A stretch of DNA of 64,000 bases from Nitrososphaeraceae archaeon (GTDB lineage Archaea; Thermoproteota; Nitrososphaeria; Nitrososphaerales; Nitrososphaeraceae): the NCBI GenBank assembly GCA_031316115.1, contig JALDRC010000002.1, forward strand, positions 1 through 64,000. Reading direction: 5' to 3'. The notes under the pieces are model-generated. The model saw nothing but the letters and a program-made list of their open reading frames with translations. It did not search any database and was not told the origin of the DNA. The position numbers were made by a program, and so were the translations under genes. Position 1 is the first letter of the stretch. Each line of letters starts with the position of its first letter. Below, piece by piece: positions 37,696-47,612 of the stretch.

Positions 37696-40600
37696 ATGAA
37701 TTTGTTCTGGATATTATTATTTTTTATAGTGACTCCGACCTTTGTTTCTATATATAATTTTTCATTAATCAATGTATCTGGAGAAGTTATCAATGGTACT
37801 GACCAAGATGATTTTCTTCATGGTACCAATGAACAAGATACTATCTTTGGACTATTAGGCAATGATGCGCTTTATGGTAATGAAGGCGATGATACTATTT
37901 ATGGTAATGAAGGCAACGATAGGCTTTATGGTAATGAAGACGATGATACGCTTTATGGAAATGAAGGCAATGATACGCTTTATGGTAATGAAGGTAATGA
38001 TCGGCTTGAGGGATTCACAGGTATTGACTGGCTTGATGGAGGTATAGGTGATGATACGCTTTATGGTAATGAAGGTAATGATCGGTTGTATGGTAATGAA
38101 GGGGATGATAGAATCGATGGAACAGAAGGTAATGATCGGCTTTATGGCAACGAAGGCAACGACTGGCTTGTTGGAGGTATAGGTGCTGATACGATTTATG
38201 GTAATGAAGGGGATGATCGGCTTGATGGATACGAAGGTAATGACTGGCTTGTTGGAGGTATCGGAAATGATATGCTTGATGGAGGTATAGGTAATGATAC
38301 GCTTGATGGTAATGAAGGCAATGATAGGCTTGATGGTAATGAAGGCAATGATAGGCTTGTTGGATCTATTGGTAATGATACGCTTGTTGGAGGTTTAGGC
38401 AATGATACCCTTTATGGAAATGAAGGTAATGATCGACTTTATGGTAATGAAGGTAATGACTGGCTTGATGGAGGTATAGGAAATGATCGAATTGATGGAG
38501 GTATAGGTAATGATACCCTTTATGGAAACGAAGGTAATGACGAACTTTATGGATCTAATGGTAATGATACCCTCGATGGCGGTATAGGTAACGATACACT
38601 AGATGGAGGAATAGGAAACGATACGCTTTATGGACATGAGGATGATGATATGCTTTATGGCGGTATAGCAAATGATACTATTTATGGTAACGAAGGTAAC
38701 GATTGGATTGATGGAAATGAAGGTATCGATTCACTCTATGGCGGTTTAGGAAACGATACCATTTATGGTAGTGAAGGTAATGACAAACTTGGAGGAGGTA
38801 TGGGTATCGATTCACTCTATGGCGGTTTAGGAAATGATACCATTTATGGAAATGAAGGTAATGACTGGCTTGATGGAGGTATAGGTAATGATACGGTTTA
38901 TGGGAATGAGGGTAATGATAGAATTCATGGGAGTCAAGGTAATGACTGGCTTGATGGCAACGAAGGTAATGATAGGCTTGATGGAGGTATAGGTGATGAT
39001 ACGCTTTATGGAAACGAAGGTAATGACTGGCTTGATGGGAATAAAGGTAATGATAGGCTTGATGGGGGTATAGGTAATGATACGCTTTATGGAAACGAAG
39101 GTAATGACTGGCTTGATGGCAACGAAGGTAATGATACGCTTTATGGAGGTATAGGTAATGACACGCTTTATGGCAACGCAGGTGATGACTGGCTTGGCGG
39201 AGGTATAGGTAACGATACCATTTACGGGAGCGAAGGTAATGATTTTCTAGAGGGTAGCGCAGGGAATGATACCCTTTCAGGAGGCATAGGCGATGATAGA
39301 CTTGAAGGTGGTCTAGGTAATGATATGCTTTCAGGAGGTATAGGCGATGATAGCATTGATGGTGGTCTAGCTAATGATAGGATAAGTGGCAATCTAGGCA
39401 ATGATACGCTCTCAGGAGGTATCGGTAATGACACGCTATATGGCAATGAAGGCAATGACACGCTATATGGTAACGAAGGCAATGACTGGCTTTATGGCAA
39501 CGAAGGCAATGACTGGGTCGTTGGAGGTATAGGTGATGATACGATTTATGGACACGAAGGTAATGATACGCTTTATGGGAGCGCAGGTGATGATAGAATC
39601 GATGGAACAGAAGGTAATGATCGGCTTTATGGCAACGAAGGCAACGACTGGCTTGTTGGAGGTTCAGGTAATGACATTCTTAATGGACACGAAGGGAATG
39701 ATATGCTTGAGGGATACGAAGGCAACGACTGGCTTGGAGGAGGTACACATAATGATAATCTTGTTGGAGGCGTAGGTAACGATACACTATATGGCAATGA
39801 AGGTAACGACACGCTTTATGGCAACGAAGGTAACGACTTTCTTGATGGAGGAACAAATAATGATACGCTTTATGGCAACGAAGGCAACGACTGGCTTGAT
39901 GGAGGCATAGACAATGATATCCTACTTGGTGGTATAGGTAATGATACGCTTTATGGCAACCAGGGTAACGATACACTTTATGGTGGCGAAGGTAATGACG
40001 GGCTCGGAGGAGGTACAGGTAACGATACACTTTATGGTGGCGAAGGTAATGACGGGCTCGGAGGAGGTACAGGCAATGACAGGCTTGTTGGTGGCATAGG
40101 TAATGATACACTTGATGGAGGAGAGGGTAATGATGCAATTGTTGGTGGGATAGGTAAAGACACGCTTTATGGCAACAAAGGTAATGACTGGCTTTATGGC
40201 AACGAAGGTAATGACTGGCTTTATGGCAACGAAGGTAATGACGAACTTGATGGGGGTTTAGGTAATGATACGCTTTATGGCAATCAAGGCAATGATCTGC
40301 TTTATGGCAATCAAGGTAATGATAGGCTTGATGGATACGAAGGTAATGACGAACTTGTTGGAGGTATAGGTAATGACTGGATCGACGGAGGTACAGGTAA
40401 TGATAGGCTTTATGGCAACGAAGGTAATGATGAGCTTGCAGGAGGTTTAGGAAATGACACCCTTGATGGAGGAATAGGGAATGATACACTTGATGGGGGT
40501 TCAGGTAATGACCTGCTTAGTGGACACGAGGGCAATGATGTTCTTGATGGAAACGAAGGTAAAGACACGATTTATGGGAATCAAGGAAATGATACGCTTT

Positions 40601-40842
40601 ATGGTAATGAAGGTAATGATGCCCTTGATGGAGGAATAGGTAATGATACGCTTGCTGGAGGAACAGGTAATGACTGGCTTTATGGCAATGAAGGTAATGA
40701 CTGGCTTTATGGTAACGACGGTGACGACACATTAACAGGCGGACCAGGGTATGATCACTTTGTATGCGGGAATGGGAATGATAAAATAATAGATTTTACA
40801 TATGATTATGACGTAAAAGAACCAGATTGCGAAGAATTCTAG
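37696..40842 (+). CDS. Giant RTX-type calcium-binding nonapeptide repeat protein
   Basis: The 1048-residue protein has a short hydrophobic N-terminus ([20 protein letters not shown]) acting as signal peptide or anchor. About 105 tandem nonapeptides of the hemolysin type follow ([18 protein letters not shown]), from residue 35 to about 1015. The tail is short ([20 protein letters not shown]...). Each GGxGxDxLx turn binds calcium, and the whole should fold as a long parallel beta-roll outside the cell when calcium is present. No enzymatic domain is present and no type I secretion genes are near, so Sec export and a surface or adhesive role are likely. Repeats are highly similar at DNA level, a sign of constant homogenisation. 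Confidence 0.85.
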   Translation: MNLFWILLFFIVTPTFVSIYNFSLINVSGEVINGTDQDDFLHGTNEQDTIFGLLGNDALYGNEGDDTIYGNEGNDRLYGNEDDDTLYGNEGNDTLYGNEGNDRLEGFTGIDWLDGGIGDDTLYGNEGNDRLYGNEGDDRIDGTEGNDRLYGNEGNDWLVGGIGADTIYGNEGDDRLDGYEGNDWLVGGIGNDMLDGGIGNDTLDGNEGNDRLDGNEGNDRLVGSIGNDTLVGGLGNDTLYGNEGNDRLYGNEGNDWLDGGIGNDRIDGGIGNDTLYGNEGNDELYGSNGNDTLDGGIGNDTLDGGIGNDTLYGHEDDDMLYGGIANDTIYGNEGNDWIDGNEGIDSLYGGLGNDTIYGSEGNDKLGGGMGIDSLYGGLGNDTIYGNEGNDWLDGGIGNDTVYGNEGNDRIHGSQGNDWLDGNEGNDRLDGGIGDDTLYGNEGNDWLDGNKGNDRLDGGIGNDTLYGNEGNDWLDGNEGNDTLYGGIGNDTLYGNAGDDWLGGGIGNDTIYGSEGNDFLEGSAGNDTLSGGIGDDRLEGGLGNDMLSGGIGDDSIDGGLANDRISGNLGNDTLSGGIGNDTLYGNEGNDTLYGNEGNDWLYGNEGNDWVVGGIGDDTIYGHEGNDTLYGSAGDDRIDGTEGNDRLYGNEGNDWLVGGSGNDILNGHEGNDMLEGYEGNDWLGGGTHNDNLVGGVGNDTLYGNEGNDTLYGNEGNDFLDGGTNNDTLYGNEGNDWLDGGIDNDILLGGIGNDTLYGNQGNDTLYGGEGNDGLGGGTGNDTLYGGEGNDGLGGGTGNDRLVGGIGNDTLDGGEGNDAIVGGIGKDTLYGNKGNDWLYGNEGNDWLYGNEGNDELDGGLGNDTLYGNQGNDLLYGNQGNDRLDGYEGNDELVGGIGNDWIDGGTGNDRLYGNEGNDELAGGLGNDTLDGGIGNDTLDGGSGNDLLSGHEGNDVLDGNEGKDTIYGNQGNDTLYGNEGNDALDGGIGNDTLAGGTGNDWLYGNEGNDWLYGNDGDDTLTGGPGYDHFVCGNGNDKIIDFTYDYDVKEPDCEEF
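37855..40740 (+). repeat. 27-bp tandem repeat array encoding RTX nonapeptides
   Basis: Roughly 105 units built from a few variants (TATGGCAACGAAGGTAATGA, GATGGAGGTATAGGTAATGA). Longer blocks also recur, e.g. the 54-bp pair at 39960-40075, showing segmental duplication inside the array. Confidence 0.9.
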
Positions 40843-41149
40843 AATTTATTTGAAAGATATCCCATAAATAAACAGAAACTATAACCTTTTTTTTAACACA
40901 TTATTTGTTAGATATTTGAAAGTAAAAAGTATGTCATAACAATTACACACTCTATTAATAATCTATCTATTAAAATAAAAATATTTTTCCATATAAGTGG
41001 ATAGATAACACAATAAAAAGACGAATTATTCCCTAAAGACAAATTTGTTACGGTATATTGTTTGTTCTGATAACTAGATATCAATTGAAAATGTTACCAA
41101 AAATATAATTTTTCATCGATCATTTCATTTAATTTATCTGGAATGGAGA
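40843..41149. other. Gene-free spacer after the RTX gene
   Basis: T9 at about 40887-40895 may end the RTX transcript. Nothing else seen. Confidence 0.35.
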
Positions 41150-41690
41150 CAATTAGATGTATTTGATAAATTATGACCCAGATTACCAACAATTGTATGA
41201 TTTAAAGAAAGAAAAAAACAGAATTAGCCAATATTTGAGATTATGGTAGTTAAAGTATCTCGGAGAGGATAATGACTGGTCATAATCCCTGGATATGACT
41301 AGATTAGGTAGCAACTTAAATATTGTAACAGATAAGAATATAATTCCTCTTGTTATTTTTATAATATCTTTAAATTCTCATGTTGTCACCGTTAATACAA
41401 ATAAAATCGACATCATGGTTGTCAAAAACCATCGGCCAAATAAACTCACGAACAAAATAAGAAGCAGATTCTATGGCTTTATAACACATATCATTTAAAA
41501 GGAGGAGAACAAGAAAACTAAAAAGAATACAAACTATACATTAGATATAAAAAAAAAGAAAAATTATTTGATAGAAAATATCTTACAAGAAGATCTGTAT
41601 AATAAAAAAATTCTTGGCATAATCCATTGAGAAATATAAAAATTACATTGGTCTTTTAGAATTGAGTAATACCTAGTCATTTTACTGGAG
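41150..41690 (+). pseudogene. IS5-like transposase remnant (second copy)
   Basis: The frame LGSNLNIVTDKNIIPLVIFI, SLNSHVVTVNTNKIDIMVVK parallels LGSKRHILTDKNDIPLYTFI, SANTHDVTVATNTIDNIVIK at 130-260. Downstream KKKNYLIENILQEDL and LHWSF correspond to the KKYPARRW and YFGL parts. It is far more worn than the copy at the window's start. Confidence 0.65.
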
Positions 41691-42426
41691 GATATTTCGG
41701 AATATCGCCTTGATATCTATTGAATATAGATAATGGAATAAATAATTCTTTAAACACCTAATTTTAAGAATAAACTTAAAAAGAGAAATTGATCCTTTTA
41801 GGGCCTTGATCACTCTGTTCATTAAGTAATGAATAAATAATTTATCAGATTAATAAAATAATGGTTAGAGAATAAGAAATATCTGTTGTAAATTTTCAGA
41901 GCCGATATCTTCTCGGAAAGGTGAAAAATAAATCTTAACAATTAAAAAAATGACAATTCGATGATAAAATAATAAGGCTGAAAAGATTAGTAATATAAAA
42001 TATATTAAATCTTTATTTAACTAATCTAATAGGAGAATAACTTTTAATTATCTATATAAAATAATTAAAAGTTCATTTCTGTCAATTGTTATTATTTTTT
42101 ATTGAAATTAATACATCTTTTTACTGCTCTTAAAATATTTAACAAATAGTGACATGTCTAATAATCATTGAAATAATTTCCCAAGAAATAGCAATCTTTT
42201 TTTAACTACATTGATGATCCATCGAACTTAATTTCAAATATATACTGCAGGGGCATTACTGAGCTATATTTCAAATGCTTGCAAGTGTGTTCAAATTGAA
42301 CGAACATCCACGATGTTATAGAGATATAATACCATATGTCTTATGTACCATGATTTATTCATGAATATAAAAAATAATACAATAGAAAAGAAAAAAATAA
42401 AAAATTAATGCTTATTAGAGATTATA
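41691..42426. other. Gene-free AT-rich region
   Basis: GATATTTCGGAATATC (about 41691-41706) forms a 6-bp stem with a TCGG tetraloop. No gene seen. Confidence 0.35.
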
Positions 42427-42765
42427 TTATCTGTTTGGTGTTACTGTTATTTTTGAATCTGGCATTTCTAATGATAGTGTTGTATCCGCGTCTATAGGAA
42501 TGGTAATATCACCTAGGATAAGTTTTTGATCTGATGTTTCCTGACTGCTTACTTCTGCTGTTTCTGTTGGTGTTATTGTTGATGATGATGTTGCGTTGCT
42601 AGCTGAAGATGCTTGACTATCAGAAACGTCTGATTCTGCCTGCTGTTGGTCAAAGAAACCTTGTGCAAATGCTTGTTGTGTTTGTGGCAATGCGTATGCT
42701 ACCATCGCAAAAAGAAATGTCGTCGAAACCAAGGTCAATAAGACCGCATTTTTTTTTGAAATCAT
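42427..42765 (-). CDS. Small secreted Ser/Thr-rich protein
   Basis: 112 residues from ATG 42765. A long signal peptide (MISKKNAVLLTLVSTTFLFA... AFAQ) is followed by a Gln/Ser/Thr-rich low-complexity stretch (SDSQASSASNATSSSTITPT). The C-terminal 35-residue segment (LILGDITIPIDADTTLSLEM) looks beta-stranded. No cysteine. It is probably exported and perhaps glycosylated. A TATA-like TTTAAATAG about 30 bases upstream supports this start over the TTG at 42789. Function unknown. Confidence 0.6.
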   Translation of the reverse strand: MISKKNAVLLTLVSTTFLFAMVAYALPQTQQAFAQGFFDQQQAESDVSDSQASSASNATSSSTITPTETAEVSSQETSDQKLILGDITIPIDADTTLSLEMPDSKITVTPNR

Positions 42766-43113
42766 GTTATAAATCTCTCGAAATGACAACTATTTAAATT
42801 CTTTTCTTTTTCTATATAAAGAATAGAAAATTTAAGATTAGCAGACAATTCATAAATCATACAAACAAGTTGATATGATCTTGTCATGTAATGATTCACA
42901 TAATTTAACTTACCATAATATAATGGAATAGTATTTGCTAAAATACTAGTATAGACAATGACAAATGTTACTAGTCAGCAAAGTCTAATGATTTATTAAC
43001 AGTCCTTAAATTCAATTTTTAATCTTTTTCTTAGCATAAATATTCTCTCTTGTATTTTCTCAGACAGGTTAGAATTTCATTTACTTAAATGGGTTAGAGT
43101 TTCTAGTAATCTG
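42766..43113. other. Gene-free spacer
   Basis: Upstream region of the small secreted gene; no other frame recognised. Confidence 0.35.
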
Positions 43114-43508
43114 CTAGGAAGTGTATACAAAATAGAATTTCAAACAGAATATAATTATTACATAAGAAGAGAAAAGAGATGTTATTGCTGATATCTGTTC
43201 TAGATACCATATCTCTAAAGACTTACTATAAATAGGAGAAAAACATGTTTGACAAAATATCGAGTCAATAGTTAAGGAAGTTGAAGTATAAAACAACCAA
43301 TATCCAACTTATAAAAAAATGAAATAGAAAAGAAAAATTTTGAGTGACGTACAATGAATGGATTGGTATCTAACCATATGAAATTCTTCAGGTTACAGTG
43401 ATTAAAGAGGGTATCATTCTTTGCCAGAACCATGTTCTTATGCCAAATGGCAAAAGTTAGTTTACTATGATCGTCAATGTATGTGTTTACTTGAAATTCT
43501 ACTGACAA
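43114..43508 (-). pseudogene. Probable integrase-core transposase remnant
   Basis: The frame VEFQVNTYIDDHSKLTFAIW, HKNMVLAKNDTLFNHCNLKN, FIWL matches the first catalytic block of rve-type transposases (DxYxDDHSRxxxAxW), then decays into frames without meaning. No ends found. Weak but specific resemblance. Confidence 0.4.
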
Positions 43509-43584
43509 TTGATAAAAGCATAAATAATTATTTATAAAATGAATTCAACCGGTTCTGTTAAGATAAGATAATATTCATCTCCTT

Positions 43585-43865
43585 TTACCAAAAATTATTG
43601 TTATTATTTGCTATTACATCATTATACATTGAAGTAAAGAATTGTATCCAGTTATATACATGAAATAGATTGCATTCATCTTTGGACCTACATGGAGAGT
43701 TATCATCAAATGATTCAATTCTATCATTCAAATACTGATTTACTCTTTCCATCAAACTTTTATGAAATGATGAATGCAAATAGTGTTTTAATCCAATTAT
43801 GTTGCATGCTTTATAATAACATGTAACACCATCTGTATATCCAGTATGTTTTCCATATTTAGAGA
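43585..43865 (-). pseudogene. IS6-like transposase, C-terminal part (split by insertion)
   Basis: Reads QLVSKYGKHTGYTDGVT, then LKHYLHSSFHKSLMERVNQY and IQFFTSMYNDVIANNN. It holds the second catalytic Asp (YTDG) and the Glu (LMERV). It was one gene with 44926-45276 before insertion of the IS481-like element. Confidence 0.7.
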
Positions 43866-43869
43866 CTAA
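43866..43869 (+). repeat. Target-site duplication CTAA (left)
   Basis: CTAA here and at 44922-44925 flank the IS481-like element. Confidence 0.5.
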
Positions 43870-44921
43870 CTGTTGTACTTGTATACATAGGTAACAGATT
43901 CACTTACCAACATGGGTAACACTTTTTATCTGCTTGATTTTCTTGTTACCATTATAACTATTTAATCTTCCTTTTATAAGAAACATTTCAGATGGTGTAT
44001 GACCACCTATACCACCATGTTCTCTTTCTTCATTGTATGCTTTGACAAACATGGAATACATTATTTTTCCATCTTCTACATTAGGAATATTTTCTACTGC
44101 TAGAAACTCATTCTTTACAATCTTGTTATATGCTTCAATTTTTCCCTGTAATTGTGGATATCTAGCAGGTATGGATTTATCTTTTATATTGTTACGTCGT
44201 AGAAAACGTCTGAATATCTTGGATGTAAACTGTTTACCATTATCATGCATTACCTTTTCTGGTTTACCATTATCTACTATGTAGTCTTCCAGTACATCTA
44301 TTACATCTACACTCCTTTTTCTCTCAGTCCATTCACTTGCTATCTTTCTTGAACAATCATCTTCACAACTGATAACATAGTTCTTTTGAGCACAATTCTC
44401 TATGTAAAATGGTCCTAAAATGTCCATCTGTACCATTTGATTAGGTTTTTTCATTGCAAATCTTTTGTATTTTCTGTGTCTGATTTTACATGAAAAGATA
44501 TTCAAACCATGTCTTTTCAGTATATTGTATATGGTTCTGGTACTTAGTGATACCTCCTTTAGTCTTTTTAATCTGAATTTTATACGATTGCATCCAAATC
44601 TTTTTGTTGTACGTAAATTTAGTATTTCCTGTTCTATCTCTTTTGTTACTTTTCCAGGTTGGATATTATGAGGTTTTGTACTTTTATCATGTAAACCTTC
44701 TATTCCATACTTTAGGTACCTGTTTTTCCACTTGTAGTATATCTTTCTAGATATCTGATATCTAATACAGATATCAATTACAGTATCTCCAGGCCATTCT
44801 TTTTCATGAAGTAAATTATATTTTGTTTGTAAATCTATTTCCTATAAACTTCCTAGCAGAGCTAGAGAGTGTTACCCATGTCAGTAAATGAAATTGTAAC
44901 CTATGTGTGTAAGTACATCAG
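43870..44921 (-). mobile_element. IS481-like element inserted into the IS6-like transposase
   Basis: The element is 1052 bp with long inverted repeats of about 55 bases: CTGTTGTACTTG...ACATAGGTAACA...CATGGGTAACACT at the left, and CTGATGTACTTA...ACATAGGTTACA...CATGGGTAACACT read inward from the right. CTAA is duplicated on both sides. The insertion splits an IS6-like gene between RSL and VSKYG. Confidence 0.75.
43900..44845 (-). pseudogene. IS481-like transposase with destroyed start codon
   Basis: A single 313-codon frame runs from GAA at 44841 to the stop at 43900. It has helix-turn-helix parts (WPGDTVIDICIRYQISRKIY, YYKWKNRYLKYGIEGL) and an rve core. The catalytic residues are D in VQMDILGPF, D in VMHDNGKQF and E in GKIEAYNKIVKNE. 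The normal ATG directly before EIDLQTKYN is broken: the sequence is ATAGGAA, as if one A was inserted in ATGGAA, and a TAG now precedes. The first possible start is a TTG at 44505, which would drop the DNA-binding part. So the gene is probably silent, though nearly intact. Confidence 0.75.
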
Positions 44922-44925
44922 CTAA

Positions 44926-45276
44926 TGATCTAATGAATTTTTCTGCAGTAAGCATATTTCTTTCTTCAGAGAGATAGATACCAAGCACAGAACTGTGAAC
45001 TGGTTCAATACATAAACATAACCAATAATACTGCTTTCCTATCTGAACAATTGTTTCAGCTATAATAAAGGCTGTCACTCTTTTTCTTTTGTAGATCTGA
45101 CAAGAACCAAATCTTTGTATCCAATTCCAAACAGAAACATAACTTTACTTTTCCTCTCTAAATATTACTACTGCTTTAGATGCATTACGTAAACTTAAAC
45201 CAAGAAAGTACATATAAAGCGAATACATTCCAATATAATTAGGTGTCCTATTTCTTTCAAATTTGATTTGATTCAT
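44926..45276 (-). pseudogene. IS6-like transposase, N-terminal part (split by insertion)
   Basis: Reads from MNQIKFERNRTPNYIGMYSL through FIIAETIVQIGKQYYWLCLC to EKFIRSL, where the IS481-like element intrudes. Small frame breaks occur near 45140. The first catalytic Asp, present in the copy at 52 kb (FIIDETIIQIG), is Ala here, so the enzyme was dead or dying before the insertion. Confidence 0.65.
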
Positions 45277-45330
45277 AGCATATTTAGAATATTCTCAGCT
45301 ATAGATCTTTCTGCTTAAGTTAACAGAACC

Positions 45331-45680
45331 TTTTATTTATAAAATAATTTTAATATTTCGATGTGACCTTCAATAAATTTTTAAAATAGAACAATTTTTG
45401 CTAATTATCTAACAGTAGTTAGTTCCTATGTCTACTAGATTAATAAATTATATTCAAACAATCTCCCATCTTAGTTGGAAGGTTAAGTATATTATATTTT
45501 ATCTAATATATCAATTAGTACACAAGCTTCACCAGATTAATTGTTTCTAATGATAGAAAAACATATCCTTGGAACAATTTTACTGATCATTTCTTCTTTC
45601 ATGGACCAGAATATAATTGTTATGATGATCGATACACAAATTAATCATTTGACAAAGAACTATATGTAAAAGATAACAAC
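45331..45680. other. Gene-free spacer
   Basis: No recognised frame apart from the start of the decayed secreted gene that follows. Confidence 0.3.
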
Positions 45681-45965
45681 GGTTATGACGTTTCATGCAA
45701 AGGACAGAGAGTATCAAAAAAGCTGAGGGTAAAAACAAAAACAATGTATTACCAGCAACGTCAAGATTAACGATGTAGATTTTAACCCAGTACTAATACT
45801 ATCAGACCAATTAGTAACAGTACAATCTACAAAAGATAATGATCTACCAAATGATAATTGTAAGTGATTGTTTGTTTATGCTTTCAATATAATCAAAAAT
45901 ATATTTAAAATCTATTTAGACATTAACAATAACGACCCATATAAAAGAGATATAGTTACATAAAT
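45681..45965 (+). pseudogene. Decayed two-Cys secreted family member
   Basis: Broken frames read CITSNVKINDVDFNP (compare KCINSNININDVDVSK at 27.4 kb), LVTVQSTKDNDLPNDN, and FKIYLDINNNDP (compare NVCLDINLNAQND). The order and spacing match the family domain; the signal peptide region upstream is not readable. Confidence 0.45.
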
Positions 45966-46144
45966 CTGTATTATTTGAGGACTAAAAATCAAATTCAATG
46001 CGAATTATAAATAATCAATAATTTTCTATTTTCTTTTTTTTAATTTATTTAATCTCAACCTGAAATATCAAAAATGATCAATCCATAAGTTTTATTTTCG
46101 AATTCTACATTATTTATTTAAAGTCTAAATATTAGCCCAATCTT

Positions 46145-46516
46145 TTATAACAAAATAGAATCTACTTTATCTTTTAATTCACCTAATGTAATAGGTTCAT
46201 AGACAATGTTATTTCGGGTCTCTGGATAAATATCTTGTATTAATTCTGCAGAGCCAACATTCGCAGTTACTATGAGTATGTTAACGTTATCATCCATCTC
46301 TCTTAACCTTTTGTAAACTCCTAAACCATCCATCTCTGAAAATACCAATCCTATCATAACCAGATCTTGCCTTTTTTCATCAAATGACAATAATCCATCT
46401 GTTGGTGTTGTAAATCCATAAACTTGGTAACCAGAATATTCCAAGAAAGTCTTGAACAGATTATTAATATCTTGATCAGAATGAATTAGACAGATGGTTT
46501 TTTTATTATTATTCAT
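46145..46516 (-). CDS. CheY-like receiver domain lacking the phospho-acceptor Asp
   Basis: A 123-residue stand-alone receiver. The acidic pair is present (CLIHSDQDINNLFKTFLEYS), as is the Thr (NILIVTANVGSAE). But the phospho-acceptor position in DLVMIGLVFSEMDGLGVY is Gly where Asp is required (DLVxxDxxMPxMDG), and the conserved Lys near the end is Glu (IVYEPITLGEL for YKPI). It should therefore be a pseudo-receiver that binds partners without phosphorylation. Start ATG at 46516. No kinase is adjacent. A decayed paralogue with the same Gly lies at 50190-50625. Confidence 0.8.
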   Translation of the reverse strand: MNNNKKTICLIHSDQDINNLFKTFLEYSGYQVYGFTTPTDGLLSFDEKRQDLVMIGLVFSEMDGLGVYKRLREMDDNVNILIVTANVGSAELIQDIYPETRNNIVYEPITLGELKDKVDSILL

Positions 46517-46787
46517 GATATTCTTATCAACTATCAGATGACTCTTACTAGGATTACATTATTAATATTAGTTATATTCAAAGACGATAATATTTATAAT
46601 ATTAGATAATATCTATACAATAATACAATTAATTTTTTAACAAAAACTGATTCTAAAATATTCAATGCATCTAATCATACCTATGACCATTTTAATTCAG
46701 TCAAACCAAGAGATTTTCCAGAATCTTGTCTCAATATTCTATTAAACTTTATCTATTTTTATCAATAGTATTTTTTGATTAAAACCT
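46517..46787. other. Spacer upstream of the receiver gene
   Basis: AT-rich; nothing recognised. Confidence 0.3.
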
Positions 46788-47047
46788 TTAAAATAATGTA
46801 CTTTTTTTATTATTATCATAGATAGCAATTTTAGGAAATCCAAAAAATCTATAATACACATACCATACTTTCTGTAACATGTTATAACCAGAATAAATAT
46901 TGCAATCTGTCTGTAGATATTCTAGTGGATGATATGAATATTCCAAAGATTTTGTTTTAAAACCATTCGAGGACAGAAATTCTGATTGTAGATAAAGATC
47001 TTTGTCATCCTCAACTTTAGTTATTTTTCTTTTCCAGAACTTGATAT
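46788..47047 (-). pseudogene. C-terminal fragment of an unidentified protein
   Basis: A continuous minus-strand frame without a start codon reads VNIKFWKRKITKVEDDKDLY, LQSEFLSSNGFKTKSLEYSY, HPLEYLQTDCNIYSGYNMLQ and KVWYVYYRFFGFPKIAIYDN to a stop at 46788. An in-frame TAG lies directly upstream. It clearly looks like protein but has lost its front. Family not recognised. Confidence 0.4.
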
Positions 47048-47612
47048 TAACCTATTTGGGATTAGGATGTATTACGATTTAATTTATCATTATGCTGAGA
47101 TATTCTTCCAAAGTGCTTTGTCTAAGTTTATTAAAGTATTCAAATCTTATCCACAATTTTAAGTATTGAAAGTTTTCTCAATAAAAACTTAATTGTACCA
47201 ACAAAATACTCAAAAAATAACTGTTGAACAAATAGAAATACAACTCTAATCATCCATGGTTTACAGTTTTATGTAATTTAACTACATAAATATATGTAGA
47301 ATATCTGGTCTCTAAGTAACTTAAAATTGGTTAATAGCAAACTAACAAATAAAAAAATATTTGCTGTAATTAAGTATTTCTAAATTTATTTTCTATTAGT
47401 TAAACTACATTATATAGTAACTTAGAGGTAAAGGATAAATTTTTTACAATATGATAAAACTCTCGAATCTCCTGTTGATATCTTAAACGGTTGAAAAATA
47501 TAGAATAGATTGGTAAAAATGTTATGAAAGAAAAGACTATAAGACGATTTGATATCCTCCTACTAAATCTTCAAAAAGTGTTATTTCTGTTTATAATCTA
47601 AGAAGATAAACT
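47048..47612. other. Gene-free AT-rich spacer
   Basis: No coding frame seen; promoter region of the following phosphatase. Confidence 0.3.

Larger units (their letters stand above)
43551..45330 (-). mobile_element. IS6-like element (copy 1) interrupted by an IS481-like element
   Basis: Terminal inverted repeats GGTTCTGTTAAGATAAG (43551) and GGTTCTGTTAACTTAAG (inward from 45330) bound a transposase reading on the minus strand. Removing the inserted 1052-bp element leaves about 724 bp, close to the 720 bp of the copy at 52 kb. No clear 8-bp target duplication remains at its ends. Confidence 0.7.

Noticed and set aside
39680-40489. Long minus-strand open frame (269 codons) opposite the RTX gene
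   Set aside because: It is the mirror of the 27-bp repeats on the plus strand; its His/Tyr/Leu-rich repeats follow from the RTX codons.
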